Shown here: piece after piece, positions 48,043 to 58,394 of the stretch
Layout of the letters: every line of letters starts with the position of its first letter
Numbering within the stretch: position 1 is the first letter of the stretch
Source of the DNA: Thermococcus piezophilus
GTDB taxonomy: Archaea > Methanobacteriota_B > Thermococci > Thermococcales > Thermococcaceae
Direction: 5' to 3'
Assembly: GCF_001647085.1 (NCBI RefSeq)
Contig: NZ_CP015520.1
Coordinates: 372,001 to 436,000 of the forward strand
Length of the DNA stretch: 64,000 nt
Position numbers and translations under genes: made by a program
The notes under the pieces: model-generated
Database searches by the model: none
What the model was told of the DNA's origin: nothing
Seen by the model: the letters and a program-made list of their open reading frames with translations, nothing else

Positions 48043-48127
48043 GCGGGGGTTGCCGAGTTTGGTCAAAGGCGCGGGATTTAGGGTCCCGTCCCGTAGGGGT
48101 TCCGGGGTTCAAATCCCCGCCCCCGCA
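48043..48127 (+). tRNA. tRNA-Leu (anticodon TAG)
   Basis: A class II tRNA. The acceptor GCGGGGG pairs with CCCCCGC, the anticodon stem CGGGA/TCCCG closes the loop TTTAGGG (anticodon TAG), and the T-arm is CGGGG-TTCAAAT-CCCCG. The long variable arm expected for Leu is present. CCA is encoded (48128-48130). A TATA-like TTTTTAAAG lies about 30 bases upstream. Confidence 0.93.
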
Positions 48128-48370
48128 CCACAACAGCCCTTGCTTCGCAAGCGCTGGCGGAAAATTAGGTGCTTTTCTAAGAACGTCAAGTTTTGTGATG
48201 ATTTACTCTTCAAGTTGCAGTTTTTCAGGGTTTGCTAATCTCAAGGCGTCCTTTGGACGCCAGAACAAAAAGCAAACTGTTTGAAAGACTTCCATTGAAG
48301 TTAAACCCACTTTCCAACCAGCAAATTATGAGTGCACGACTGTCCTCCAACAAGTTGAAGAGGAGGGCAC

Positions 48371-48406
48371 TCTTTGATTAAACTTTGTTCCAGCAAAGTT
48401 TGTTTG
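48371..48406 (+). repeat. AAACTTTG hairpin element, copy 1
   Basis: AAACTTTG (48380-48387), loop TTCCAG, CAAAGTTT (48394-48401), with CTTTGATT before it and GTTTG after. Copy 2 at 49242-49277 has the same element in the opposite direction, loop included. Confidence 0.8.
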
Positions 48407-49241
48407 CCAATCAAAAATTTCATCAAAGTTCGTGATTCCTGTTTGAGGATTTCTCGTGAAGGAATTTCGTTTCAATGGGCGCTTTTTGAAGGAATGCAGT
48501 CGTATTGATATACCTTTGATTGGATTTTTACTCCACCTGCGCTCCTCCGGAGCGCTAAAGAAAGCAAACCCTCGACAGGTTAAACTTCAGAATTGCATTC
48601 CATTAGTAACTTACCGTTCAAACGTTAAATCCCCAAAATTGGACGTGCACTAAAAAGAATCACGAGCCTTTCGCCAGCTTTTCCTAAAGGCTGAGTGTTG
48701 ACGGAAAAATCGCGTTCAATTCTAAATTGGTCTCTTGTGAAATAGGTTTACTCACCAGTTGCCAACTCTTCAGGGTTTCACTCTCCTCAAGGCGTCCGAA
48801 GGACGTCAGAATAAGAGTATAAACCTCTCAAAAAGATTACTTTTGTACAAACCCTTTAAATCCTAGGGATTTGATAGTGCACGCTTGATTTTCTGTCCTT
48901 GAGCAAGAAAGGGACACTTTGGTCAACCTTTGCTAGACAAAACTTGATAGCGAGAGTTTGATCAAAAATATTGGCTGGTAGAATTGAGTCAAGATGAATT
49001 TGTACGTCCATTATTTATCGCCGTTTATGATGGGACTCTATTTAAATTCAAAGCTTTTGACGTTTGTTCCTTTCTTCTGCGCCCGTAGGGCGCTAAATTG
49101 GGTTGAACACTCTAAACTTGCCCTTTAAAGAGCGAGTCTACTTGTAAGATTGGCAGTTTAGAAGAGACGTACTAACTTTGATGAAACTTCACTGAGAACA
49201 AAGTTCTCAGTGTGTCGGAGCTTCGCTCCAATATGCGCAGG

Positions 49242-49277
49242 CAAACAAACTTTGCTGGAACAAAGTTTTATCAAAGG
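49242..49277 (-). repeat. AAACTTTG hairpin element, copy 2 (inverted)
   Basis: Reverse complement of copy 1 over about 35 bases with very few differences; hairpin 49247-49268 with loop CTGGAA. The pair forms an inverted repeat about 0.87 kb apart. Confidence 0.8.
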
Positions 49278-49495
49278 ATAAACTTCTCACTAAACGGGCA
49301 GAAATGAGTTCGCATCTTCTTTTAAGCTTGCTAGTTTAAAGCGAGTTTAATTCAAAAAGCTGGCAAGTTAAGAGGTTTTTCTCCCCTTAATGCCCAAAGG
49401 ACATTATTTTTGAAGCGTAAACCCTGAAGATTGACAGGTTAAATGTAAACTCGCTTAGAAGTGGGCAACTTCAGAATGAGATGCCAACTTTGATC

Positions 49496-49517
49496 AAACT
49501 TTTCGCCAGAAAAGTTT
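49496..49517 (+). repeat. AAACTTTT hairpin element, copy 3
   Basis: AAACTTTTC (49496-49504), loop GCCA, GAAAAGTTT (49509-49517), preceded by ACTTTGATC. It lies six bases beyond the 3' CCA of the minus-strand tRNA-Val, where it could help end that transcript. Confidence 0.75.
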
Positions 49518-49525
49518 GTTTCTGG

Positions 49526-49600
49526 TGGGCCCGCGGGGCTTTGAACCCCGGACCTCCGCCGTGTGAGGGCGGCGTCATAACCAGGCTAGACCACGGGCCC
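49526..49600 (-). tRNA. tRNA-Val (anticodon CAC)
   Basis: On the minus strand: acceptor GGGCCCG pairs with CGGGCCC, anticodon stem CCGCC/GGCGG holds CTCACAC (anticodon CAC), and the T-arm is CGGGG-TTCAAAG-CCCCG. CCA is encoded at 49525-49523. Cloverleaf pairing is complete. Confidence 0.93.
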
Positions 49601-49643
49601 GTCCCGGGAATAGTGGAAGGGAACGGAAATATAAAGCTTTCGC

Positions 49644-50438
49644 CTAGACTTCGTCGAGTATATCCTTCGGCGCACCGGCGAAGGCCACAAGGTACTCAGC
49701 CTCAACGATGTGCAGCTTCCCGGGAACGACCATAACGTGCGGCTGCCTTCCGAAGTCTTCCTTTAGCATGTCCTTAACATAACCGGCTTTAAGCGTCGGC
49801 GTTAGCGAGCCGGCCCTGGCCAAAACGACGACAAGGGTTTCCGGCGTGAAGATGCCCTGTTTTTTCATCTCCTCAACCTGGAGAAGAATCTCCATGGCCT
49901 CGTTGGCGGTCATATATCTGTTCTGCTCGGCCTTTATGTCAAGGAAGAGCATCGTGTGAAGTCCCCGCTCTTTGTTCTCCTTTATCACGTCGTAGTGGCT
50001 CGTTGGAAACCAGTTCTTCTCTGGATAAGCCACGGTTGCGCTCTTGCCGAACTTGTATATCTGGAGGCCAGTCATGGCTATGGCAGAATAGATGCTGGGC
50101 GCGTGGATTACATAGCTCTCAATGCCCAGCTCCTTTGCCCTTATGCGGAGGTCGGAGTGAGTGGTTGCCACCATAGGATCGCCAGCGGTTAGAAAAGCGA
50201 CGTCCTTGCCCTTCGCCTCGCTAAGAACGATTCTCTCAAATTGGAGCTCTACCTCTTCCCTGCTGAGCCTCCTGAGGGGCTTCCCTATGAGTCCTTCAAT
50301 TTTATCAAGCGTCGTCCCTGCCAAAAGCGAGGTGTAGAACTCGGCAAAGACGAGGTCGCATTTTCTGGCCATCTCAAGGCCCTTGAGCGTGATGTCCTTT
50401 TCGTCGTAGAGTCCCAACCCAATGAAGTATATCGCCAT
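49644..50438 (-). CDS. dphB: Diphthine synthase
   Basis: The 264-residue SAM-dependent methyltransferase methylates the modified His of elongation factor 2 on the way to diphthamide. Seen: the N-terminal YFIGLGLYDEKDITLKGLE, GDPMVATTHSDLRIRAKELG (about residue 84), the HAPSIYSAIAMTGLQIYKFG segment and the C-terminal GKLHIVEAEYLVAF. ATG 50438; the length is usual for the family. Confidence 0.94.
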   Translation of the reverse strand: MAIYFIGLGLYDEKDITLKGLEMARKCDLVFAEFYTSLLAGTTLDKIEGLIGKPLRRLSREEVELQFERIVLSEAKGKDVAFLTAGDPMVATTHSDLRIRAKELGIESYVIHAPSIYSAIAMTGLQIYKFGKSATVAYPEKNWFPTSHYDVIKENKERGLHTMLFLDIKAEQNRYMTANEAMEILLQVEEMKKQGIFTPETLVVVLARAGSLTPTLKAGYVKDMLKEDFGRQPHVMVVPGKLHIVEAEYLVAFAGAPKDILDEV

Positions 50439-50793
50439 TCTCTTCCACCGACCCAGCGTAGGATGGGAGGTTTTTAAGCTTGACCGCCAAACGTGGGCAA
50501 CTCTGAGACTGCATTTAATCTCCCAATTAATGTTAAACCTGGATTCAACTTAAAATGGCCGGTTTAACGCGGGTTCACCTTGTTTTAGATGCCAGTAAGG
50601 CGTCAGGTTGGAGAAACTCGCATAAACACCGCCATTCAGTGAATGGATCCATCAACAAGCAAGCCAAGTAAAAAGAGGAATTCATTGCAAAACTGCAATC
50701 GTAATGGGTTAATCACTTTGATCAAACTTTGCAAAGCAAAGTTTGTTAGGCAATTGCCGAAAGGTTTATAATGATTGACGAATATCTTTCACT
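50439..50793. other. AT-rich intergenic region with hairpin
   Basis: About 350 bases without a gene. It has the same AT-rich character as the tRNA interval, a hairpin element at 50724-50744, smaller inverted repeats (ATTCAGTGAAT, TTGCAAAACTGCAA) and, near the end, TTTATAATG at about 50766, the TATA box of the next gene. Confidence 0.6.
50724..50744 (+). repeat. AAACTTTG hairpin element, copy 4
   Basis: AAACTTTGC (50724-50732), loop AAA, GCAAAGTTT (50736-50744), preceded by CACTTTGATC and followed by GTTAGG. Fits the pattern CTTTGATYAAACTTT...AAAGTTTGTT shared with copies 1-3. Confidence 0.8.
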
Positions 50794-51525
50794 ATGCTTG
50801 AAAAGGAGAAAGAAGCTCTCGCCAAGAGGATAGCAGGGGAAATAACCCTCTCCTCCGACCCCGGAAAGACCATGCGCAAATGGAGGGAGATATTCGGTAT
50901 AAGTCAGACGGAGCTCGCCGAATACCTCGGCGTCTCTTCTTCCGTCATAAGCGACTATGAAGGTGGGAGGAGGAAGAGTCCTGGTGCCTCAACCATAAGG
51001 AAGTTTGTAGAGGCCCTCCTGGAAATAGACGAGCGCAGAGGAGGCAACGTCATAAAAGCCTTCAGCAAGACTCTCGGGAACGAGCTTCCAACCAACGCTA
51101 TTCTGGACATAAGGGAATTCGCACTGCCCGTCACGATAAAGGACATTGTGAGTGCCGTCAAAGGTGAGGTAGTGGCGAACATGCACCTCCTCGACAGGAA
51201 GATATACGGCTACACAGTCGTTGACAGCATCAAAGCGATCCTCGAGATGTCGGCGGAAGAGTTCCTTAAGCTCTACGGATGGACGACGGAGAGGGCGCTC
51301 ATATTCACCAAGGTAACGACTGGAAGGAGTCCAATGATAGCCGTCCGCGTTCAGGGGCTCAAGCCGGCAGTTGTGGTGCTTCACGGCGTCAAGAAGCTCG
51401 ATGAGCTAGCGGTAAAGCTTGCCGAGCGCGAGCGCGTTCCCCTCATAGTATCCCACACAGAAACCGAGGCAGAGCTCATAACAGGCCTCAGAAAACTTGT
51501 GGAAAAGACAGAAAGGGAGCTTTAA
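50794..51525 (+). CDS. Putative helix-turn-helix transcriptional regulator (COG1709-like)
   Basis: A 243-residue protein with an N-terminal Cro/C1-type helix-turn-helix (about 27-80, KWREIFGISQTELAEYLGVSSSVISDYEGGRRKSPG) and a C-terminal alpha/beta domain of unknown ligand (about 120-243, with the KVTTGRSPMIAVRVQGLKPAVVVLHG segment). It is a member of an archaeal regulator group. ATG 50794 is about 27 bases after TTTATAATG and has no RBS, so it may be leaderless. It overlaps the convergent 51522 gene by four bases. Confidence 0.87.
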   Translation: MLEKEKEALAKRIAGEITLSSDPGKTMRKWREIFGISQTELAEYLGVSSSVISDYEGGRRKSPGASTIRKFVEALLEIDERRGGNVIKAFSKTLGNELPTNAILDIREFALPVTIKDIVSAVKGEVVANMHLLDRKIYGYTVVDSIKAILEMSAEEFLKLYGWTTERALIFTKVTTGRSPMIAVRVQGLKPAVVVLHGVKKLDELAVKLAERERVPLIVSHTETEAELITGLRKLVEKTEREL

Positions 51526-52306
51526 TCGAGTTTTTTCTTTCTCCAAATCCCACCTTCCGCGAGCTTAGTTAGCCTGTCCCTTATGTGGAGAAGAACATCG
51601 TTCAGAACTTTTCCGTTGTTGTACTCCTCTATGATCCTGAGAAGCTCCTCCCTGCTGTAGTCCTTCATTTCACGGGCGAACTCCGTCATCCTTGGATAAG
51701 CCCTGACAATGTTGTCAACTATCGTTATGTCTGCCATCCTTGCCGAGCGGGAGAGTGGATTCAGGTCGATAGTTATCACAAACTTGCCCATCTTCACAAG
51801 AGTTTCTGTTCTGTCACCGTCCTCCAAGGGAACAACTACCACGTCGGCCTTCCAGATACCGTTCTCATCGACTTTGCCGCGCTCGTGCTCCAGGCCGGGA
51901 ATCCTCTTCGTCGGGTTTATACCAAGGAGCTCTATCTCAGGGTCGTATTTGCGAAGTTCTTCTGCTATCGCTTTAACGCGCTCCTCCGTGCGGTAGAAGA
52001 GGTTTATCTCGAGCTTCGCGTTTAAAGCCTTAGCGAGCTCTATGGTTTCCTTGGGCACCAAAGCGCAACGTTGCCGTTCACGGATACAACAGGATCCTCC
52101 GCAAGGAGGAGCTTCGCGACCGCTGCCCTCATGGCCCTCTCGGCAGGTTCTATCGTCCTTTCGCCGATGAGATAGTCAAAGGCTTCTCCCCTACCGTGGG
52201 CAATCAAGCCTGCCTTCGCCGTCATTCCTTTTTCCATTCCCTCGATGATCTTCTCTCTATAGTAAAGGCTCCAGTAACGCGGATGGCTTGGAGGTATTTT
52301 CACCAC
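51522..52306 (-). pseudogene. 4-phosphopantoate--beta-alanine ligase with one-base deletion
   Basis: This archaeal ligase joins 4-phosphopantoate and beta-alanine on the CoA route (COG1701). The N-terminal part (GTG 52306, RBS AAGGTGATG) reads [18 protein letters not shown] and shifts frame at VNGNVA, because GTTGCGCTTTGG should be GTTGCGGCTTTGG: one base is missing at about 52066-52067. The rest, [20 protein letters not shown] to GGIWRKKKLD, is intact. T. kodakarensis needs this step, so a sequencing error or very recent loss is likely. Confidence 0.88.
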
Positions 52307-52421
52307 TTCCATCACCTTGTATTGGTCTTGGCATAATATGATAAAAAGCCTTCCTCGTTAAATTTATTCTTTAGCCCGTCTATAATAAAGTCTGCAGAGA
52401 ACTTTTTTGGGGCGGCTCGGA

Positions 52422-52438
52422 GTTCTGAACCTTTGGTT
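52422..52438 (+). promoter_or_regulatory. SurR-type site before Nfn operon 2
   Basis: GTTCTGAAC (52422-52430), five bases (CTTTG), then GTT (52436-52438): an exact GTTn3AACn5GTT. The TATA-like GAATATAAAC begins at about 52447, so the site lies just upstream of the promoter of the second nfn operon, in the place where activators act. SurR binding is an inference from the match. Confidence 0.78.
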
Positions 52439-52512
52439 TAAAAAAGGAATATAAACCTTAGGTTAAAAACCTTGGGTGGACAAATTTGAACACATGTCTA
52501 AGGTGGTGCATT

Positions 52513-53361
52513 ATGGGGTATAAAATAACAAAAAAGGAGAACCTGAGCGCCATAGACTTCTTCATGGAGGTCGAGGCACCCCACATAGCTCGCTCCTGGA
52601 AGGTGGGCCAGTTCGTGGTTTTGATTCCCGATGATAAGGGCGAAAGAGTCCCGATGTCTGTCTATCATGCTGATGACGGAAGGATAGGTATGTTTCTCAG
52701 ACGCCATGGAATCACAACCTTCAAGCTCTGGTATGAGTTCGACGTTGGAGACGAGATTCTCAGTATAACAGGCCCTCTTGGAAAGCCGATTGACGTCAAG
52801 TACTACGGCAACGTTGTCTTTGTCTCGAATGCTGTCTGTGCGCAGGCCGAGAGCTACGCAACGCTCAAGGCCATGAAAGAAGTTGGAAACTACACTATAG
52901 CGATTCAGACCTTTGAGAACGCCGCAAACGTTTATCCAGAGAAGTACCTAGCAAAACCGGTGGCGGACGAGCACTACCTCACAACAGAAGATGGAAGCGT
53001 TGGTATAAAGGGCCACTACATTGATGTCCTCAATGAGTTCATCGAGAAGGACAAGGTGGATATAGTCTTCGGCGGTGGAAAGCTCGGCTCCCTCAAAAAG
53101 CTCGCTGAGCTAACAAGGCCCTACGGAATCCCCACGATAGTCACGGTCAGGCAGATAATGGTTGACGGAACAGGAATGTGCGGTTCGTGTAGGGTTCTTT
53201 ACGACGGTGAGATAAAGTTCGCCTGCAGGGACGGGCCGATGATGGATGCTCACAAAATAGACTGGGACGATGCCATAAAGAGGAACGCCCGCTTTGCTGA
53301 GCAGGAGAAAATTGCAAGGGAGAGATACCTTGCCAAGCTGAGGGAGAATGGGGTGATCTGA
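52513..53361 (+). CDS. Nfn/Sud small subunit, copy 2 (FAD/2Fe-2S)
   Basis: A 282-residue paralogue of the 35317-36183 gene. It has the FAD-module start (VGQFVVLIPDDKGERVPMS) and the CGSCRV 2Fe-2S ligand site (GTGMCGSCRVLYDGEIKFAC); the tail differs (RDGPMMDAHKIDWDD). Start: ATG 52513 with AAGGTGGTGCATT upstream; the earlier frame from 52486 has no RBS. The stop touches the large-subunit ATG. Confidence 0.9.
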   Translation: MGYKITKKENLSAIDFFMEVEAPHIARSWKVGQFVVLIPDDKGERVPMSVYHADDGRIGMFLRRHGITTFKLWYEFDVGDEILSITGPLGKPIDVKYYGNVVFVSNAVCAQAESYATLKAMKEVGNYTIAIQTFENAANVYPEKYLAKPVADEHYLTTEDGSVGIKGHYIDVLNEFIEKDKVDIVFGGGKLGSLKKLAELTRPYGIPTIVTVRQIMVDGTGMCGSCRVLYDGEIKFACRDGPMMDAHKIDWDDAIKRNARFAEQEKIARERYLAKLRENGVI

Positions 53362-54810
<1,449 letters not shown>

Positions 54811-54825
54811 TACCTCTTTTCTTCT

Positions 54826-55290
54826 CTACCATTGCCTTTTCCTCTCACCGAAGAAGAACTTCATGAAGCCTGAGAAATCCTCGCCTCGAAAGGCCGCGTA
54901 GAGACTCTGCGTTTCCTCCGGGGAGAGCCATTCAATCCTTTCTGGAATGCCTTCCTCAAGGAGGTATAGAATCTCGTCACCCTTCCTGGCCACATCGAGG
55001 GTGTATATCTTCTTTCCCTGCTCCTGGGCGATTTTTATCTCCCTAGCAACGAGGGAGGTGAACTTGCTCACTATGGCTATTGCCACAAATATCTCCGCGT
55101 CCTTTATCATGTGATCTGTGCTCTTGAGTCCGTAGTCTGAAGGAACTATGAAGTTGTTCGAGCCGAACTTCTCCTCGAGTAGCTCAAGGATGACCTTCTC
55201 CGTCCGGGTATGATATAGTATCGTGGGCTCGCTCAGGTAAACGAGCGGCCCGTATTTCTCCTTGTTCTTTCGTCTCAAAAATCCAAACAT
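54826..55290 (-). CDS. Conserved hypothetical protein, 154 aa
   Basis: I do not recognise a family. A basic N-terminus (MFGFLRRKNKEK) leads to a Rossmann-like alternation (VYLSEPTILYHTRTEKVILE, SDYGLKSTDHMIKDAEIFVAIAIVSKFTSLVAREI, GKKIYTLDVARK), reminiscent of nucleotide-binding or TIR-like folds without catalytic residues that I can name. No signal or membrane segment. ATG 55290. It is convergent with Nfn copy 2. Confidence 0.7.
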   Translation of the reverse strand: MFGFLRRKNKEKYGPLVYLSEPTILYHTRTEKVILELLEEKFGSNNFIVPSDYGLKSTDHMIKDAEIFVAIAIVSKFTSLVAREIKIAQEQGKKIYTLDVARKGDEILYLLEEGIPERIEWLSPEETQSLYAAFRGEDFSGFMKFFFGERKRQW

Positions 55291-55416
55291 GAGACCACCT
55301 CAGGTGGGGATAATGTCCTCATCGTCTCCTCGGGAGGGATGACACTCATCATCGGTCAACCTCACTAATGGGTAGGGCTTATTAAGGTTTGGCCCTCCAT
55401 TTTGTTAGGTGATGGA

Positions 55417-56337
55417 ATGCGCGTCATCCCACTCACATCGGAGAGCCTAGGCGTGAGGAGCTTAGCCACCTTCGTAGAGGCCTCTGGAATAAAAATCCTC
55501 ATCGACCCCGGTGTCGCCCTCGGGCCGAAGCGCTACGGCCTTCCACCGGCTAAGGCCGAGATGGAGGTACTCCAGAAGATGAGACGGAAGCTTCAGGGCT
55601 ACGCGCGGAGGAGTGAGGTTGTCGTTATTTCCCACTATCATTACGACCACCACACACCGTTCTTCGAAGGTCTGTACGAGAGTTCAAGCGAGAGCTACGC
55701 GAGGGAGATATACGAGGGAAAGCCCCTCTTCATAAAGCACCCCCAGGAAAACATAAACTTCAGCCAGAGGAAGCGCGCTTGGGCCTTCCTCAAAAACACC
55801 GAACCGATAGCGGGGAAGATTGAGTTCGCGGACGGCAAATCTTTTGACCTCGGCGGCGTTGAGTTGGAGTTCTCTCCAGCAGTTCCCCATGGAGGCGAAG
55901 GTTCCAGGCTCGGCTTCGTTGTGATGACGCTCATTGATGACGGCTCTAAGAGAGTAATCCACGCGAGCGATATTCAGATGCTCAACAGAAAATCTGTAGA
56001 GTGGATAATCGGGAAGATTCCAGATTTGCTCATAACTGGGGGGCCACCGACATACCTCGGTAAGCGCGCTGAGGGAAGCTGGCAGGTTGGCATTAAAAAC
56101 CTCAACGAGATAATCCGCGAAACAGGAGCGGAGATAATACTCGACCACCATATCATCAGAGATAAGAACTATCCGAGGTTTTTCGACGAGCTCGAGGAGA
56201 TACCAAAGACCTTCGCGGGCTACCTGAAGGTTGAAGATCGACCGTTGGAGGCTTACAGGCGGGAACTTCACAAAATCGAGAAAGGTGGGGAGGCAGAGAT
56301 ACCGTTCAAACTAAGTCGAGGAAGCCGCCGTCCCTAG
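55417..56337 (+). CDS. UPF0282 family metallo-beta-lactamase-fold protein
   Basis: A 306-residue hydrolase with the metal motif SHYHYDHHTP (about residues 71-80), the HASDIQ Asp/His and the LDHHIIRDKNYP late ligand, as in the archaeal UPF0282 family. The substrate is unknown. Start: ATG 55417 with TTAGGTGATGGA upstream; the earlier frame at 55402 lacks an RBS. Confidence 0.88.
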   Translation: MRVIPLTSESLGVRSLATFVEASGIKILIDPGVALGPKRYGLPPAKAEMEVLQKMRRKLQGYARRSEVVVISHYHYDHHTPFFEGLYESSSESYAREIYEGKPLFIKHPQENINFSQRKRAWAFLKNTEPIAGKIEFADGKSFDLGGVELEFSPAVPHGGEGSRLGFVVMTLIDDGSKRVIHASDIQMLNRKSVEWIIGKIPDLLITGGPPTYLGKRAEGSWQVGIKNLNEIIRETGAEIILDHHIIRDKNYPRFFDELEEIPKTFAGYLKVEDRPLEAYRRELHKIEKGGEAEIPFKLSRGSRRP

Positions 56338-56373
56338 GGATAATCACTCGTCGAGTTCGTGAAAGGACAGTTC

Positions 56374-56523
56374 CTATATAATCACCAGATTGTGGTCGTC
56401 AACATTGGGTTTTTCGGTGACCCAGGTCACTTTACCTCACGTTACGTCCTTTATCGCCTCTGCCATCCAGTGAGCGACCTTCTCCGTCGAGCATCACCTG
56501 GTGTTGTATATTGTGCAGACCAT
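56374..56523 (-). pseudogene. Flavodoxin-like N-terminal relic
   Basis: From ATG 56523 one frame runs 50 codons: MVCTIYNTR, TGA, CSTEKVAHWMAEAIKDVT, TGA, GKVTWVTEKPNVDDHNLVII, TAG at 56376-56374. The S/T-rich phosphate loop followed by EKVAHxMAEAIK is the start of a flavodoxin fold, and the strand VTWV and VDDHNLVII fit strands 2 and 3. All is in one frame, but three stops break it and the rest is missing. No RBS is needed to see this as a relic. Confidence 0.55.
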
Positions 56524-56621
56524 GATTTCACTACTCACAGGGTCAGTTTTGGTACTACTTAGACCTTTCAACTGAGGAAAGCCTTAAATCGAGGGGGGTA
56601 AAGTTGTTTTAGGTGAGGAAA

Positions 56622-57794
56622 ATGAGGGATTTCTATATCGCCCACGAGGAAGATATAAAAGCCGGAAGGACCACTGACGTTTACTTCATCAGGACAAAGA
56701 AAATCCTTGAGAAAAAGGGCATCCACAAGAAGGTTTTCGCCGACGTAACCACGACGGGACTTCCAAAGGGCTGGAAGTGGGGAGTTCTGGTTGGAATCGA
56801 AGAAGTTGCCAAGCTCCTCGAAGGCCTGCCGGTGAACGTCTACGCCATGCCAGAGGGGACGATATTCCATCCCTACGAACCAGTTCTTCAGATTGAGGGA
56901 TACTACGAGGAATTCGGCATCTACGAGACTGCTTTACTTGGAATGCTCAGCCAGGCGAGCGGTATAGCCACCGCAGCATTGAGGGTCAAGATCGCCGCGA
57001 ACTTCAAGCCAGTTTATTCCTTTGGCATAAGGCACATGCATCCGGCAATAGCTCCAATGATTGACCGCTCGGCTTTCATAGGTGGCTGTGATGGAGTAAG
57101 CGGCGTTCTTGGGGCGGAGATGATAGGTGAAAAGCCCGTTGGAACGATGCCTCACGCGCTGATTCTTACCGTAGGTGACCAAATGAAAGCCTGGAAGTAC
57201 TTCGACGAGGTCGTCGAGCCGGAAGTTCCAAGAACAGCGCTGGTTGACACCATCTGCGACGAGAAGTTTGAGGCTCTGATGGCGGCCGAAGCTTTGGGAG
57301 AACGCCTGACCGCGGTGAGGCTCGACACGCCCGGCTCGAGGAGGGGCAACTTCAGGAGGATAATCGAGGAGGTTCGCTGGGAGCTCGATTTGATGGGCTA
57401 TGACCACGTTAAAATCTTCGTCAGTGGAGGCCTAAACGAGGAGAGCATAAGGGAGATAGTGGACATAACAGATGCTTTCGGTGTTGGCTCGTCCATCGCC
57501 AGTGCTAAACCCATAGACTTCTCCCTCGACATAGTCGAGATCGAGGGAAAGCCCTTCACCAAGCGCGGCAAGCTCAGCGGAAGGAAGCAGATATACCGCT
57601 GTGAGAACGGCCACTATCACCGCGTTCCAGCAGATAAAAAGCTGGAAAGGTGTCCAGTCTGTGGGGCGAAAGTCGAGCCGCTCTTAAAGCCACTCATCGA
57701 AAACGGCGAAATAGTGGCAGAGCTTCCAAAGGCGAGGGAGATAAGGGAGTACGTCTTGGAGCAAGCAGAGAGGTTTAAGCTGGACCTCGAATGA
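56622..57794 (+). CDS. pncB: Nicotinate phosphoribosyltransferase
   Basis: The 390-residue enzyme makes nicotinate mononucleotide from nicotinate and PRPP for NAD synthesis. Visible are VFADVTTTGLPKGWKWGV, SFGIRHMHPAIAPMIDRSAFIGGCDG (about residue 135-160), the FVSGGLNEESI phosphate loop and a C-terminal zinc ribbon (CENGHYH...CPVCGA, about 330-350) found in the archaeal form. Start: ATG 56622 with TTAGGTGAGGAAA upstream. Confidence 0.92.
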   Translation: MRDFYIAHEEDIKAGRTTDVYFIRTKKILEKKGIHKKVFADVTTTGLPKGWKWGVLVGIEEVAKLLEGLPVNVYAMPEGTIFHPYEPVLQIEGYYEEFGIYETALLGMLSQASGIATAALRVKIAANFKPVYSFGIRHMHPAIAPMIDRSAFIGGCDGVSGVLGAEMIGEKPVGTMPHALILTVGDQMKAWKYFDEVVEPEVPRTALVDTICDEKFEALMAAEALGERLTAVRLDTPGSRRGNFRRIIEEVRWELDLMGYDHVKIFVSGGLNEESIREIVDITDAFGVGSSIASAKPIDFSLDIVEIEGKPFTKRGKLSGRKQIYRCENGHYHRVPADKKLERCPVCGAKVEPLLKPLIENGEIVAELPKAREIREYVLEQAERFKLDLE

Positions 57795-57870
57795 GCTTGT
57801 TCTTCCTCAAATATTTTTGGGAAAATGTCCTCAGAAAAGTCTGATATAATGAATGGAAAAGGAGAGGCCT

Positions 57871-58080
<210 letters not shown>

Positions 58081-58197
58081 TCACCGCTTTTAGATGCACC
58101 TTCTGGGAATATAAACTTTTTGTTAGAATTCCCCGGCACGTGGATTATGGAACGGCCGCCGGCGCCCGGGCTGGATGGGAAAAGAAGAAGAAGGCAT

Positions 58198-58394
<197 letters not shown>

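Larger units (their letters stand above)
48131..49522. other. AT-rich, hairpin-rich gene-free region between convergent tRNA genes
   Basis: No coding gene can be supported in about 1.4 kb. It holds many perfect short hairpins: GGCGTCC/GGACGCC (48245-48261), GCGCTCC/GGAGCGC (48539-48555), GCGCCC/GGGCGC (49079-49093), ACTGAGAAC/GTTCTCAGT (49191-49211) and GGAGC/GCTCC (49217-49229), plus a near-perfect GGCGTCC/GGACGTC (48791-48807). Stretches starting near 48195 and 48755 look like diverged copies of one unit (both include 'TTCAGGGTTT' and 'CTCAAGGCGTCC', then 'AGTGCACG'). Confidence 0.7.

Noticed and set aside
48050-48238. ORF that runs through tRNA-Leu
   Set aside because: It overlaps a full tRNA and codes for tRNA sequence.
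48131-49522. CRISPR array or tandem repeat
   Set aside because: Repeated words are irregularly spaced and diverged; there is no fixed repeat-spacer unit.
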